The notes below the pieces were generated by a model. It searched no databases. It was given only the letters and a program-made list of their open reading frames with translations, and was not told the origin of the DNA. From JANRIC01 sp033765345 (GTDB lineage: Bacteria; Bacteroidota; Bacteroidia; Cytophagales; Microscillaceae): DNA of 64,000 nucleotides. Positions 53,097 to 62,119 of the stretch are shown here, one piece after another (within the stretch, counting starts at the first letter, position 1; every line of letters starts with the position of its first letter). Where the stretch lies: positions 15,931-79,930 of the forward strand of contig JANRIC010000166.1 of assembly GCA_033765345.1 (NCBI GenBank). The letters are read 5' to 3'. Position numbers and translations under genes: made by a program.

Positions 53097-53924
53097 TTAT
53101 CTCTCCAGCATTTTTTTCATCATTTTCATCATCCTTGAGTGGTAGGTGCTGGGGAAAAGTCGCACAATCCAATCAATAAAATAAGCGTCTCCTCCTATCA
53201 GGAGTCTGCGTTTGTTTTTTTGGATAGCATGTATAATCAGTGTCGCCGCTTGATCAGGCGTAGTACGGGCTGCCGCCTCAAAATCTCTGATAGCTTTCTC
53301 CTGATCTTTTTTATCTTCTTCAAAACCAGCGGCGTGTTTGACGATATTGGTTTTGATGCCTCCCGGATGTACACAAGTAATGCCTACCTGAGTACCCCAG
53401 AGCTCCTGCACAAGGGTTTCGGTAAAGCCACGCACGGCAAATTTGGTAGAGCAATATGGGCCATTGGTGGCTACCCCCATCAGCCCAAAAACACTGGAAA
53501 TATTCACAATATGTGCTTCTGGTCTTTGAAGGAAGTAGGGCAGAAAAGTTTTGGTGCCATAGACTACGCCCCAGAAATTGATCCCCACAATCCATTCGTA
53601 CTGTTCCCAGGTGACTTGTCGAAGGGTGGTCTGGTTAGCAATGGCTACCCCAGCATTATTGATCAAAATATCTGCTTGTCCGAAGTGATCCAGTGTTTTT
53701 TGAAACAAAGCCTCTACTTCTTCCCTCTTGGAGACATCCAGCCTGAAGATAGCCGTTTGCCCGCCCTGGCTTTCAATCAGTTTTTGGTTTTCGGCAAGTC
53801 CTTCAGCGTTCCAGTCTGCCATCATCACTTTTGCACCCTGAGCAGCAAGTTGTTGCGCCAGTGAGCGGCCAATCCCAGAGGCTGCCCCCGTGATTACAGC
53901 TACTTTATCTTTGATAATTTTCAT
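53097..53924 (-). CDS. Short-chain dehydrogenase/reductase
   Basis: 275-aa SDR oxidoreductase. The cofactor loop is ITGAASGIGRSLAQQLA with ADWNAEGL after it (an Asp, favouring NAD). LINNAGVAIANQ, the catalytic Ser in VNISSVFGLMG and YCSTKFAVRGF (Tyr-x-x-x-Lys) are in place. VHPGGIKTNIVKHAAG and a basic C-terminal stretch (IVRLFPSTYHSRMMKMMKKML) suggest membrane association, as in SDRs acting on lipids or retinoid-like alcohols. Substrate unknown. It faces the hydrolase convergently. Confidence 0.88.
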   Translation of the reverse strand: MKIIKDKVAVITGAASGIGRSLAQQLAAQGAKVMMADWNAEGLAENQKLIESQGGQTAIFRLDVSKREEVEALFQKTLDHFGQADILINNAGVAIANQTTLRQVTWEQYEWIVGINFWGVVYGTKTFLPYFLQRPEAHIVNISSVFGLMGVATNGPYCSTKFAVRGFTETLVQELWGTQVGITCVHPGGIKTNIVKHAAGFEEDKKDQEKAIRDFEAAARTTPDQAATLIIHAIQKNKRRLLIGGDAYFIDWIVRLFPSTYHSRMMKMMKKMLER

Positions 53925-54022
53925 TTGTTTTTGCAGATTTTCAAGAAAACAAAAATGAGGGATTAATTTGGATTTTGGAAGAAAACTTTTTTGTAAATTT
54001 GGATACGATACAAGTAAATTAT

Positions 54023-54886
54023 ATGAAAGAGAAATACATCAATCCTTTTACCGATTTTGGTTTTAAAAAAATATTCGGAGAAGAAGCCAATAAAGATTTG
54101 CTGCTTGATTTCTTAAATGAGCTTTTAAAAGATAAAGTTAAAATTACTGACCTCGTTTTCCTAAAAACAGAAAATTTGGGTGCTCATGAAGCAGACCGTA
54201 AAGCTGTTTATGACCTGTATTGCCAAAATGAAAAAGGAGAAAAATTCATTGTAGAGCTTCAAAAGGCAAAACAAAAGTTCTTTAAGGATAGAAGTTTATA
54301 CTATGCTACATTTGCCATTCAAGAGCAAGCCCAAAAGGGAGAATGGGATTATCAACTTCAGGGAGTATATACGATCTCTATTATGGATTTTAAATTTGAT
54401 TTTGTCCTTGAAGATGAGAAGAAAATGCGTCACGATGTCCAACTTATAGAACTCGAGACTAAGCGGGTGTTTTATGATAAACTACTTTTTATATATTTGG
54501 AAATGCCTAAATTCACCAAGACTTTGGATGAATTGGAAACTCATTATGATAAATGGTTTTTTCTTCTGCAGAATCTTCCAAAACTTGACAGAATACCCGA
54601 TAAGCTTAAAGATAAAATATTTTTAAAATTATTTGAAGTTGCTGAAATTGCAAAATATGATGAAAAAGAGCGAGTGGCTTATCAAGATAGTTTGAAATAT
54701 TATCGCGATCTCAAGAATGTCATTGATACAGCCGTTGAAGAAGCAGTATTGGAAGCAGTAGATAATAAAGTGATAGAAATTGCTAAAAATTCTATCCGAG
54801 CCGGATTAAATAATGAGATGATTATTCAAATAACCGGACTTACATACGCTCAAATTGAGTCATTACGCCTAGAGGTAAAGAAATAG
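54023..54886 (+). CDS. Rpn-family PD-(D/E)xK nuclease (transposase-like)
   Basis: 287-aa protein from the ATG giving MKEKYINPFTDFGFKKIFGEEANKDLL; the frame continues upstream only by TTG. This N-terminus is the hallmark of the Rpn/PDDEXK_2 family of recombination-promoting nucleases. A catalytic pattern is visible: DRKAVYDLYCQNEKGEKFIVELQKAK (D...E-x-Q/K). The C-terminus (GLNNEMIIQITGLTYAQIESLRLEVKK) is the usual helix-turn-helix tail. Members occur as many dispersed copies and may act in recombination or phage defence. It is complete and not flanked by visible inverted repeats. Confidence 0.85.
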   Translation: MKEKYINPFTDFGFKKIFGEEANKDLLLDFLNELLKDKVKITDLVFLKTENLGAHEADRKAVYDLYCQNEKGEKFIVELQKAKQKFFKDRSLYYATFAIQEQAQKGEWDYQLQGVYTISIMDFKFDFVLEDEKKMRHDVQLIELETKRVFYDKLLFIYLEMPKFTKTLDELETHYDKWFFLLQNLPKLDRIPDKLKDKIFLKLFEVAEIAKYDEKERVAYQDSLKYYRDLKNVIDTAVEEAVLEAVDNKVIEIAKNSIRAGLNNEMIIQITGLTYAQIESLRLEVKK

Positions 54887-55015
54887 TTTATGTTTTTCAA
54901 AGGTTTCACCCTCTATCGAGGAAAGCCGTATTATCTTATCTCCTAACAAAATGTTAATCTCTCCCAAAGTTCCAAATCTTCACTTTTGAATTGGCTCTCA
55001 GATAAATTTTATTGC

Positions 55016-55023
55016 TATTTTTG
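55016..55023 (+). promoter_or_regulatory. -7 box upstream of cysS
   Basis: TATTTTTG agrees with TAnnTTTG and lies 20 bp before the cysS start. A TTGG at 54991-54994 sits 21 bp upstream of the box and may be the -33 element. Confidence 0.5.
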
Positions 55024-55043
55024 CAACGAACACTTTAAATTTG

Positions 55044-56747
55044 ATGCAGCCCATGCACAAAACCTACAAAGCACAGGGTTTTATCCCTGCACTGAAATTT
55101 TACAATACCCTCAGCAAGCAAAAAGAGGAATTTAAACCCCTAAATCCGCCACACGTAGGCCTCTATGTCTGCGGCCCAACAGTATACAACAATCCGCACG
55201 TGGGCAATGCCCGTCCTTACGTTTTTTTTGATGTGGTAAATCGCTACCTGACTTATTTGGGTTACAAGGTACGTTATGTGCGTAATATCACGGATGTAGG
55301 GCATCTGCGTGCCAATGAAGAAGATCGTATCTCCAACCAAGCAAAGCTAGAGCAGATCGACCCCATGGAGGTAGTCTATCGCTACACAAGCATCTTTCAC
55401 GATATGATGGACAAACTCAATATCAAACGACCTAGCATCGAACCTACCGCCACTGGACATATTGTAGAACAAATCGAGATCATCAAAAAAATTATGGAGG
55501 CCGGGCTGGCTTATGAATCCGACGGCTCCGTGTATTTTGATGTCAGAAAATATAATGAGAAAGAAAACTACGGCGAACTTTCTGGGCGAATCGTAGACGA
55601 ACTCCTGGAAAATACCCGAGAACTCGAGGGGCAGGAAGAAAAAAGAAATTCGGCCGACTTTGCCCTCTGGAAAAAAGCCGCCCCTGATCACATGATGCGC
55701 TGGCCATCTCCCTGGAGTACGGGCTTTCCGGGCTGGCACCTTGAATGTACTGTGATGAGTACCAAATACTTAGGCGAACAATTTGACATCCACGGCGGTG
55801 GAATTGATCTGAGTTTCCCACACCACGAATGCGAAATTGCTCAGGCTAAAGCCGCCTATGGCAAAGCACCTGTCAAATATTGGCTGCACAACAACATGGT
55901 GACCGTCAACGGAGTCAAAATGAGTAAATCAAAACGCCTACGCTGGAATGAATCCGCTTTGGAAAATCTGCAAGCCAAAGGACTTCCTGCTGAATTGCTT
56001 GAAAAAATTACGGCACTCAACCAACCCCAACGCGATGAATTTGAGAAAGAACCACTCGACTACCTCGGGCAAGAGGCCGCTCCTTTTCTCAATGATATTC
56101 TTTCGGAAGCTGAAGAGTTCGGGAATTTTATCACCATCGAGCAGCTATTTTCCGGCGAAGGCGATATTCTGGATCAGTCTTATTCACCGATGACCATCCG
56201 CTTTTTCATCCTTCAGGCACATTACCGCAGCACATTGGATTTTTCTAATGAAGCCTTGCTTGCTGCTCAAAAAGGATACAAACGCTTGATTAACAGCCTG
56301 TACATTCTCAATAAACTCACTCACCCTGGTACGGATGAAAGCCGCCTGGATGAGAAACAAGACAAACAAATTGCCGGATTTTGTGATACTGCCTTCAGAG
56401 GAATGAATGATGATATGAATACGGCTATCGTGCTAGGGCAACTCTCGAACATCGTCCGAAAAATCAATAGTTTTTATACCCAACCCGATACGCTGGCTAC
56501 AATCAGTCAGGATACCTTTGAATATATGGCAGATACCTATAGGGTCTTTGTGGAAGAAATCCTGGGGCTGAAAGAAGAAAAAGTAGAAAACAATCAAGCT
56601 TTTATAGAAGGATTACTGGAAATCTACAAAGATGCCAAAGCCCAAAAAGCCTATGAAACCGTAGATAAAATCCGGGAATATTTCAAAAAAAGCGGCTTGA
56701 TCATCAAAGACCTCAAAAACGGCGTGGATTGGGCTTATCAGGAATAA
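55044..56747 (+). CDS. cysS: Cysteinyl-tRNA synthetase with an insert after KMSKS
   Basis: 567-aa class I synthetase charging tRNA-Cys. The zinc-binding CGPTVYN and HVGNARPYVFFD (HIGH-like) open the catalytic domain, followed by RYVRNITDVGH, GWHLECTVMSTKYLG and HGGGIDLSFPHHECEIAQ. KMSKS is at residues 292-296. In the family KMSKS continues directly as LGNFIT; here about 63 residues (297-359, from KRLRWNESALENL to ILSEAEEF) intervene before GNFITIEQLFSG. The total is about 65 aa longer than usual. The insert is in frame, hydrophilic and helical. The ATG at 55044 is used; a TTG precedes it. Confidence 0.93.
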   Translation: MQPMHKTYKAQGFIPALKFYNTLSKQKEEFKPLNPPHVGLYVCGPTVYNNPHVGNARPYVFFDVVNRYLTYLGYKVRYVRNITDVGHLRANEEDRISNQAKLEQIDPMEVVYRYTSIFHDMMDKLNIKRPSIEPTATGHIVEQIEIIKKIMEAGLAYESDGSVYFDVRKYNEKENYGELSGRIVDELLENTRELEGQEEKRNSADFALWKKAAPDHMMRWPSPWSTGFPGWHLECTVMSTKYLGEQFDIHGGGIDLSFPHHECEIAQAKAAYGKAPVKYWLHNNMVTVNGVKMSKSKRLRWNESALENLQAKGLPAELLEKITALNQPQRDEFEKEPLDYLGQEAAPFLNDILSEAEEFGNFITIEQLFSGEGDILDQSYSPMTIRFFILQAHYRSTLDFSNEALLAAQKGYKRLINSLYILNKLTHPGTDESRLDEKQDKQIAGFCDTAFRGMNDDMNTAIVLGQLSNIVRKINSFYTQPDTLATISQDTFEYMADTYRVFVEEILGLKEEKVENNQAFIEGLLEIYKDAKAQKAYETVDKIREYFKKSGLIIKDLKNGVDWAYQE

Positions 56748-56886
56748 ATCGTACTAGAATTGATTTGACTTTTGTGATAGGGCTGATCGATGATACATTG
56801 TTTTTTGGCATAAAAATCACCCTTTGATCACTGAGAAATCTGACTTGAATGTAACAAACACTTATTAATTTTCAGCATTAGCTTTT

Positions 56887-57924
56887 ATGAAAATACGATA
56901 TTTGACCACTGCCTGCCTTATGGGAAGTTTAATGAGCATATTCTTGCTGGTTTCCTGCTCAGGAGGAGGAGGCAAAGCGGATGAGGATACCACTGCCATT
57001 AAAGAAGAAGAAAAAGTGACTTTACAAGCTTGCCCTACTTTTGATGAAAATTCTGCCTACAACTTTGTGAAAGCACAGGTAGATTTTGGGCCGCGTGTAC
57101 CCAATACAGCATCTCATCGTAAATGTGGAGATTATTTGATCTCTCAGCTTAAAAACTTCGGCTGGGATACACTTGCTCAGAATTTTGATGCCATCGCCTA
57201 TAACGGCACAGTGCTTAAATCCCGCAATATTATCGGCGTTTTTAATCCCAAAGCTACCACACGCATCTTATTAGCGGCTCATTGGGATACCCGCCCTTTT
57301 AACGACAAAGAAGTAGAAGATAGCACACAATTCAAACCCATTGACGGTGCCAACGACGGCGCTAGTGGAGTAGGAATACTGCTGGAAATCGCCCGGGTGG
57401 TCGGACAAGCCAAAAATAAACCTTCAGTAGGCATTGATATTATTTTCTTTGATAGTGAAGATTATGGGCATCCTGAAAATTTCAAAGGAGATTGGAAACC
57501 TGATCTCTGGTGCCTAGGCGCTCAGCACTGGGCAAAAAATCCCCATCAAGCTAATTATACTGCGTATTATGGGATACTACTCGATATGGTCGGCGCTCGA
57601 GGAGCTACTTTTTATCGTGAAGGACAATCCATGAAATTTGCCCCAAAAATAGTGAACCAAGTATGGCAAATCGCCAATCAGTTGGGATATATTAATTTTT
57701 TTAAATTTCAAAATAGCCCTGAAATTACAGACGATCACGTGTATGTAAATCAACTAGCGAAAATTCCAATGATTGATATTATTGAGTATGCTCCTACAAA
57801 CCCAAGCTATTTTGGGGATTATCACCATACATCCAAAGATAATATGGAACTCATCGATGCCAAAACGCTCAAAGCAGTTGGGCAGACTGTGTTGCAGACA
57901 TTGTACAACGAATCTGCTCAATAA
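56887..57924 (+). CDS. M28-family glutaminyl-peptide cyclotransferase-like lipoprotein
   Basis: 345 aa. The N-terminus has a lipobox (LLVSC, Cys near residue 24) followed by SGGGG, so it is probably anchored on the periplasmic side. Metal-site motifs are LLAAHWDTRPF, DGANDGASGVGILLEIARV, FFDSEDYG, ITDDHVYVNQ and DYHHTSKDNM, the pattern of glutaminyl cyclase-like M28 enzymes, which convert N-terminal Gln to pyroglutamate. In Bacteroidota this modification is linked to exported proteins with N-terminal Gln after signal cleavage. It differs from the cytoplasmic M28 protein at 24403. Single gene. Confidence 0.87.
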   Translation: MKIRYLTTACLMGSLMSIFLLVSCSGGGGKADEDTTAIKEEEKVTLQACPTFDENSAYNFVKAQVDFGPRVPNTASHRKCGDYLISQLKNFGWDTLAQNFDAIAYNGTVLKSRNIIGVFNPKATTRILLAAHWDTRPFNDKEVEDSTQFKPIDGANDGASGVGILLEIARVVGQAKNKPSVGIDIIFFDSEDYGHPENFKGDWKPDLWCLGAQHWAKNPHQANYTAYYGILLDMVGARGATFYREGQSMKFAPKIVNQVWQIANQLGYINFFKFQNSPEITDDHVYVNQLAKIPMIDIIEYAPTNPSYFGDYHHTSKDNMELIDAKTLKAVGQTVLQTLYNESAQ

Positions 57925-57987
57925 GCTACACGATCCTTGATTTGATTTTTGTGATTAGTTAGATTTTAATGTTATTATCCTAAAAAA

Positions 57988-58638
57988 ATGAACCCAAATA
58001 TTGAAACTCTTCAAGAAGAATTAATTACGGTTATTCATATTTTCAACTCCAATGGCTGGTCACAGGCTACCAGTACCAATTATTCGTTCCGCAATCCAGA
58101 TCAGACGGATACCTACACCATCACTTCATCCGGCAAGGATAAAAGCCAAGTTTGGACAGATGATCTTATGGTGGTAGACCGGGAAGGCAAAGCGGTGGAG
58201 GGTTATACCCACATAAAGCCCTCAGCAGAAACGCTCCTGCACACGGTTTTATATGCAGCCAATCCGCAGATTCACGCCATTTTGCATACACATTCTATCC
58301 AGGGAACTATACTCTCGATGCTTCACGCTTCGGACAAACAAGTCAAAATCACAGGTTTTGAGCTTTTGAAAGGCATTCAAGGGATTACTAGTCACGAGGC
58401 AGAAGTAATAGTACCCATTTTTGCCAATTCACAGGATATTCCGGCTCTCAGTCAGGAGATAAAAACGTATTATGATGCTCACCCCGAAATGACAGGTTTT
58501 CTCTTGGCAGGGCATGGCTTTTATACTTGGGGAAGTAGTATTGCAGAAGCCAAAAGGCACATGGAAGCCTATGAATTTCTTTTTGAATGTATGATCAAAT
58601 TGCATCAGTTGAGAGGGGATTTTTGGAAAGGAAACTAA
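57988..58638 (+). CDS. mtnB: Methylthioribulose-1-phosphate dehydratase
   Basis: 216-aa class II aldolase-fold enzyme of the methionine salvage pathway that dehydrates methylthioribulose-1-phosphate. GWSQATSTNYSFRN at the N-terminus, SGKDKSQVWTDDLMVVD, HIKPSAETLLHTVLY and the zinc ligands in AILHTHSIQGT, with HGFYTWG near the end, fit MtnB rather than fuculose or ribulose aldolases. The active-site glutamate lies in FELLKGIQGITSHEAEV. No other salvage gene (mtnC, mtnD) is next to it, so the pathway is split. Confidence 0.88.
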   Translation: MNPNIETLQEELITVIHIFNSNGWSQATSTNYSFRNPDQTDTYTITSSGKDKSQVWTDDLMVVDREGKAVEGYTHIKPSAETLLHTVLYAANPQIHAILHTHSIQGTILSMLHASDKQVKITGFELLKGIQGITSHEAEVIVPIFANSQDIPALSQEIKTYYDAHPEMTGFLLAGHGFYTWGSSIAEAKRHMEAYEFLFECMIKLHQLRGDFWKGN

Positions 58639-58729
58639 GGTCCCAAAATCCTGTCAAACATACTTGGTTGTCTGACATAATTTTTGTGGATGATACATAT
58701 TTAATACACTAAAAACTTGAAGGAATTAG

Positions 58730-58777
58730 TTGCCACGAATGCACGAATAAGGACGTTTATTCGTGCATTCGTGGCAA
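58730..58777. repeat. Perfect long palindromic repeat with core GCCACGAATGCACGAAT
   Basis: Arms of 21 bp (58730-58750 and 58757-58777), beginning TTGCCACGAATGCACGAAT, pair perfectly around GGACGT. The same core word returns at 62064-62105 and several times at 62549-62700. The surrounding 310-bp gap before the next gene shows nothing else. Confidence 0.8.
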
Positions 58778-58949
58778 AATTGATCATCAAGAGAGGAAAA
58801 GAGTATGCACTTATTTTTTATAGAATCATTGTTTGAAAATATATGTATTGATCATTCCCACATAAATTGTCAGAGAACCAAAATATCTAAAAAACCAACT
58901 ACATTTTTCCTGGTAAATAGTAGGATAATTGCTTTCAAAATGATAACTT

Positions 58950-60857
58950 GTGGTCAATCAAAAGTTTAGCCTCGTGGAACAATCTTCGGAACAATTCAAA
59001 GACCCTCATCTACACCACCCATCCAAAAAGTCGGCAACTCCCAAAAAGCAGACTGGTTCGGGCAATCCCTTCCAAAAGGCTCAATTAAAAACCAAAGCTC
59101 AAAATAAGCAAAATGACCATCAAATTGCCCAAAATAAGCTTCAAATGAAAACAGCCAGCAATCCATTTCCGGGCTTACAAAACAAAATGACCATCGGGTT
59201 GCCCTCAAGCAACACCGAATCCTCTGCCACGATTCAAAAACAAGATCAGGAAAATACAGGTACACCTCCCCCAACTCAGACCACACTACCGCCGCTTTCA
59301 TTACCCAGTAGCTCAGGGTATACACTCCCTTCCTTTGATATGGGAAGTGCCTTAAGGCGATACTCACTGATGCCTTCTCAATCAGGCTCATGGCTGAGTC
59401 CACCGATTTTACTTACTGATCCCACTTCAAAAATGGATTGGTTTGGTATGAGTCAGCCTTATTTCACCAGAGGTGTCCCCGAATTAAGAATGAATGATCA
59501 CAGTGCCATTACCCAACGCTGGACACAAACCTACCGAATGGCATTGGGTTTGGGCTTATCGGGTGATAAATCTATCTGGATCGCTAATCAGCTTACCCCC
59601 ATGGCGATTGATTCGGCTCTAAAGCATGATCATCCTACCGCTTTTGAGCGTTCCAACCGCGAATTGAACCTATCTCCTACCATGGTCAACCTGCCAGCCC
59701 TACATTTTAAAAAACAAAAGGGTAACTCTCAGGAACCTGATGAAGTGGAAGCCGACCAAGTAGCCGATCAGATAGTTCAGGCTTCTGCCAAAGGAGTTAT
59801 ACAAAGAGATGTAGTAGATATGCCTCCTCAGACCATTCGTTCGGGAATGCCCGGGCACTTAGATCGTTTAAGAGGCGATTTGGCTAATCCTGGAATAACG
59901 ATGGACCCTGACCCGGATATGGTGCTGCAAAGTAGTATTGAGCCGAATACGCCCCTGCCCTTTCAAAGTTCGGGCTGGAACGGCAATCAGATTGCAGCAC
60001 GTTTAGGACAATATGACCGCATTCCGGGAACGGATAGCGATGCCTTTCGTTGTGTACAGACAGTAGCCCTGATGAGTCATATTCTGATAGGGCCTACCGC
60101 AGTGAGCGGTTATCTTTCCTCGATTTCTTTACAAGGAATGCTTTCAAGAGATATGACAGACCGAAGACGAACAGCATTGGAAGTAATCCGATACGTGAGA
60201 GATAGAATTGGTTCAAGGCAGGCTACTTATGGAGATTTGTATTGGGTCATCGAGGCAGTACACGATCTTTTTTATAAGGATGATGTCGGTACTCCCGAAG
60301 GAGAATTGCACGAACAAATTACGCCTATGCTGGATTTATCACAAAGTATGCAACGTCTGAATGTATGGTGCAGTACCCCAGCCGAACTTTTGGCACAAGC
60401 ACGCACCCTACAAAACGGTGAACAATTCATGCTCAATACCTGGAATGTATCGTTTAATGCCCGATTTGACGACCTGCCTGATGAATACCAGGGGCGACAA
60501 CAAGCTACTTATACTCCAGTAGACGAGCAAGGGCGAGAACGCCCCCAAGTGACCATTCGTCGATTAAGGATTGTACCGGATCAGAAACCCAGACATACAC
60601 AAATAGACCGCAACCGAGATACCCTCAACGGACACCAACTTCTGATTTTTAAAGATGTCAGCTCTGGGGCTATTCAATTATATGAACCAGAATTAAGACA
60701 GGGAGGGCAACACCTCTTTGATCTTTCGCAAAGTACGGATGCTTTGCAAGAGGTTTTGTTCCACGACCAGCCTAATTTTGAGATGTTTAAATACGTTCAG
60801 ATTTTAGGGAAAATCACCCCTTCACAATTTACTTCTGCTTTTCAATCTGGAAGTTAA
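58950..60857 (+). CDS. eCIS/DUF4157-like protein with candidate cysteine-protease C-terminus
   Basis: 635 aa. Residues 1-130 are low-complexity, rich in K, Q, N, P and S. Residues about 262-285 read EPDEVEADQVADQIVQ...VIQRD, like the E-A-D-x-V-A...IQR leader seen before DUF4157 in extracellular contractile injection system (eCIS) cargo; the HExxH part of DUF4157 is absent. The C-terminal third has Cys368 in DAFRCVQTVALMSH, His562 in LNGHQLLIFKD and an acid in QLYEPEL, the order of a papain-like or C39/C58-type thiol protease. The start is a GTG (58950, with another at 58974). No secretion genes are adjacent. Function is inference. Confidence 0.55.
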   Translation: MVNQKFSLVEQSSEQFKDPHLHHPSKKSATPKKQTGSGNPFQKAQLKTKAQNKQNDHQIAQNKLQMKTASNPFPGLQNKMTIGLPSSNTESSATIQKQDQENTGTPPPTQTTLPPLSLPSSSGYTLPSFDMGSALRRYSLMPSQSGSWLSPPILLTDPTSKMDWFGMSQPYFTRGVPELRMNDHSAITQRWTQTYRMALGLGLSGDKSIWIANQLTPMAIDSALKHDHPTAFERSNRELNLSPTMVNLPALHFKKQKGNSQEPDEVEADQVADQIVQASAKGVIQRDVVDMPPQTIRSGMPGHLDRLRGDLANPGITMDPDPDMVLQSSIEPNTPLPFQSSGWNGNQIAARLGQYDRIPGTDSDAFRCVQTVALMSHILIGPTAVSGYLSSISLQGMLSRDMTDRRRTALEVIRYVRDRIGSRQATYGDLYWVIEAVHDLFYKDDVGTPEGELHEQITPMLDLSQSMQRLNVWCSTPAELLAQARTLQNGEQFMLNTWNVSFNARFDDLPDEYQGRQQATYTPVDEQGRERPQVTIRRLRIVPDQKPRHTQIDRNRDTLNGHQLLIFKDVSSGAIQLYEPELRQGGQHLFDLSQSTDALQEVLFHDQPNFEMFKYVQILGKITPSQFTSAFQSGS

Positions 60858-60919
60858 TCTTGAGTCTCAGGTTTTTGTGGTGGGTGTGATATACAAACGC
60901 TCCCAACGCCCATTCAGCC

Positions 60920-61393
60920 CTATTCGTCAAGATGTTGGGTGTTTTCACCCAAGGAATAAGTGAAATGTATCGCTTTTAATTCTCCACTAATTGGTGTTGT
61001 TCTGTAAAAGTTCACGGCTTGAAAGTCATCAGTTTCAGCTTGCACATATACTTCCTCAAATCCATTTTTTTCGCAAAAGTCATTTAAGGTTGTGATTAAT
61101 AATTTGCCTATGCCTTTTCGCTGGAGGTCTGTTAATACGGCAAGATCATAGAGGTACGCAGAAGGTTTTTCGGTATCGTACCTATCCAAAACGTATACCG
61201 TAAGCCCTCCTACGACTGTTGCATCTTTCTTAGCCACAAAAACTAAAAAATTAGGGTTTTCAAGAACTTTTTGCAAATGAGTTTTGCTTGGCAACGTAAA
61301 GCCTTCCCATTCAAAAACGTTTTCAAACACCCGAATGAGTCCATAAAAGTCTTCCATACTATCGTGTGTTAATTTTACTATTTCTAAGTTCAT
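60920..61393 (-). CDS. GNAT acetyltransferase resembling AAC(3)-I
   Basis: 157 aa. The acetyl-CoA motif AVLTDLQRKGIGKLLITTL is preceded by VVGGLTVYVLDRYDTEKPSAYLYDLAV and followed by GFEEVYVQAETDDFQAVNFYRT. This order and FENVFEWEGFTLPSKTHLQKVLENPNFLVFVAKKD follow the aminoglycoside 3-N-acetyltransferase I layout closely, where the enzyme acetylates gentamicin-type drugs. Chromosomal relatives in environmental bacteria are often of untested activity, so resistance cannot be claimed. It is transcribed alone, between the eCIS-like gene (convergent) and the rhodanese gene (divergent). Confidence 0.8.
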   Translation of the reverse strand: MNLEIVKLTHDSMEDFYGLIRVFENVFEWEGFTLPSKTHLQKVLENPNFLVFVAKKDATVVGGLTVYVLDRYDTEKPSAYLYDLAVLTDLQRKGIGKLLITTLNDFCEKNGFEEVYVQAETDDFQAVNFYRTTPISGELKAIHFTYSLGENTQHLDE

Positions 61394-61532
61394 CCTGTAA
61401 GTAGTTTATGTTGTTTTTAATGCGATTAACCTATTGATCCACTAAATTTAACCGATTTTTAATTATTTTTTAAATGAATTTTTATTTTCTTTAACCTCAT
61501 ACGTGTCTTTGAAAATTGTAATACTCCACAAA

Positions 61533-62054
61533 ATGATGCTTAAATACTTAAATCTAGTAAGCCTTTTTATTCTTGGGATAAACTTTGTACAGTGCCATGA
61601 TGCCGCTCAAGAAAAATTCAGTGAAACGGAATTCAATCAAATGGCAGATGAAGTTTCGCAGGGTTCGGTGCCGGATATTTCGGTAGACCAACTTCACAAA
61701 GCCAAAGCATCGTTTATCCTGCTGGATTGCCGAGAAAAAGCCGAATTTGCCATCAGCCACCTAGAAGGTGCTCGATGGGTTGGTTTTGATGATTTTGATT
61801 TATTGCGGGTAAAGGATTTACCCAAAAACACCAAAATTGTCACTTACTGTACTGTAGGCTGGCGAAGTGAACGAATCGGGGAAAAGCTGCAAAAAGCAGG
61901 ATACACCCAGGTTCAGAATTTACACGGCAGTATTTTTAAATGGATGAATGAAGGGTATCCGGTCGTAGACCAACAGGGCAAAACAACCAAACAAGTACAC
62001 GTGTACAGCTCCAAATACAGAAAATATGCTAAAAGCAAGGAGGTGGTTTATTAG
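61533..62054 (+). CDS. Rhodanese-domain lipoprotein
   Basis: 173 aa from the ATG at 61533 (MMLKYLNLVSLFILGINFVQC); the frame runs ten codons further up to a GTG. The lipobox puts the lipidated Cys at about 21. The mature part is a single rhodanese domain: ILLDCREKAEFAISHLEGARW at the entry and the active loop YCTVGWRSERIG with Cys106. It can move sulfane sulfur or bind thiols in the periplasm. The tail KTTKQVHVYSSKYRKYAKSKEVVY is basic. Single gene, followed by the repeat family with core GCCACGAAT. Confidence 0.82.
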   Translation: MMLKYLNLVSLFILGINFVQCHDAAQEKFSETEFNQMADEVSQGSVPDISVDQLHKAKASFILLDCREKAEFAISHLEGARWVGFDDFDLLRVKDLPKNTKIVTYCTVGWRSERIGEKLQKAGYTQVQNLHGSIFKWMNEGYPVVDQQGKTTKQVHVYSSKYRKYAKSKEVVY

Positions 62055-62063
62055 GATTGATTT

Positions 62064-62105
62064 AGCTACGAATGATCTAATCTCATTCGTGCATTCGTGG
62101 CTACC
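62064..62105. repeat. GCCACGAAT-family palindromic repeat, degenerate copy
   Basis: TAGCTACGAATGA...TCATTCGTGCATTCGTGG: same core words as the perfect copy at 58730 but with one arm shortened. Lies between the stops of the convergent rhodanese and GxxExxY genes and may act as terminator. Confidence 0.6.
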
Positions 62106-62119
62106 CTAGTTATTACAAG

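Noticed and set aside
55932..56120. Intein in cysS
   Set aside because: About 63 residues is far too short and the terminal Cys/Asn splice residues are missing.
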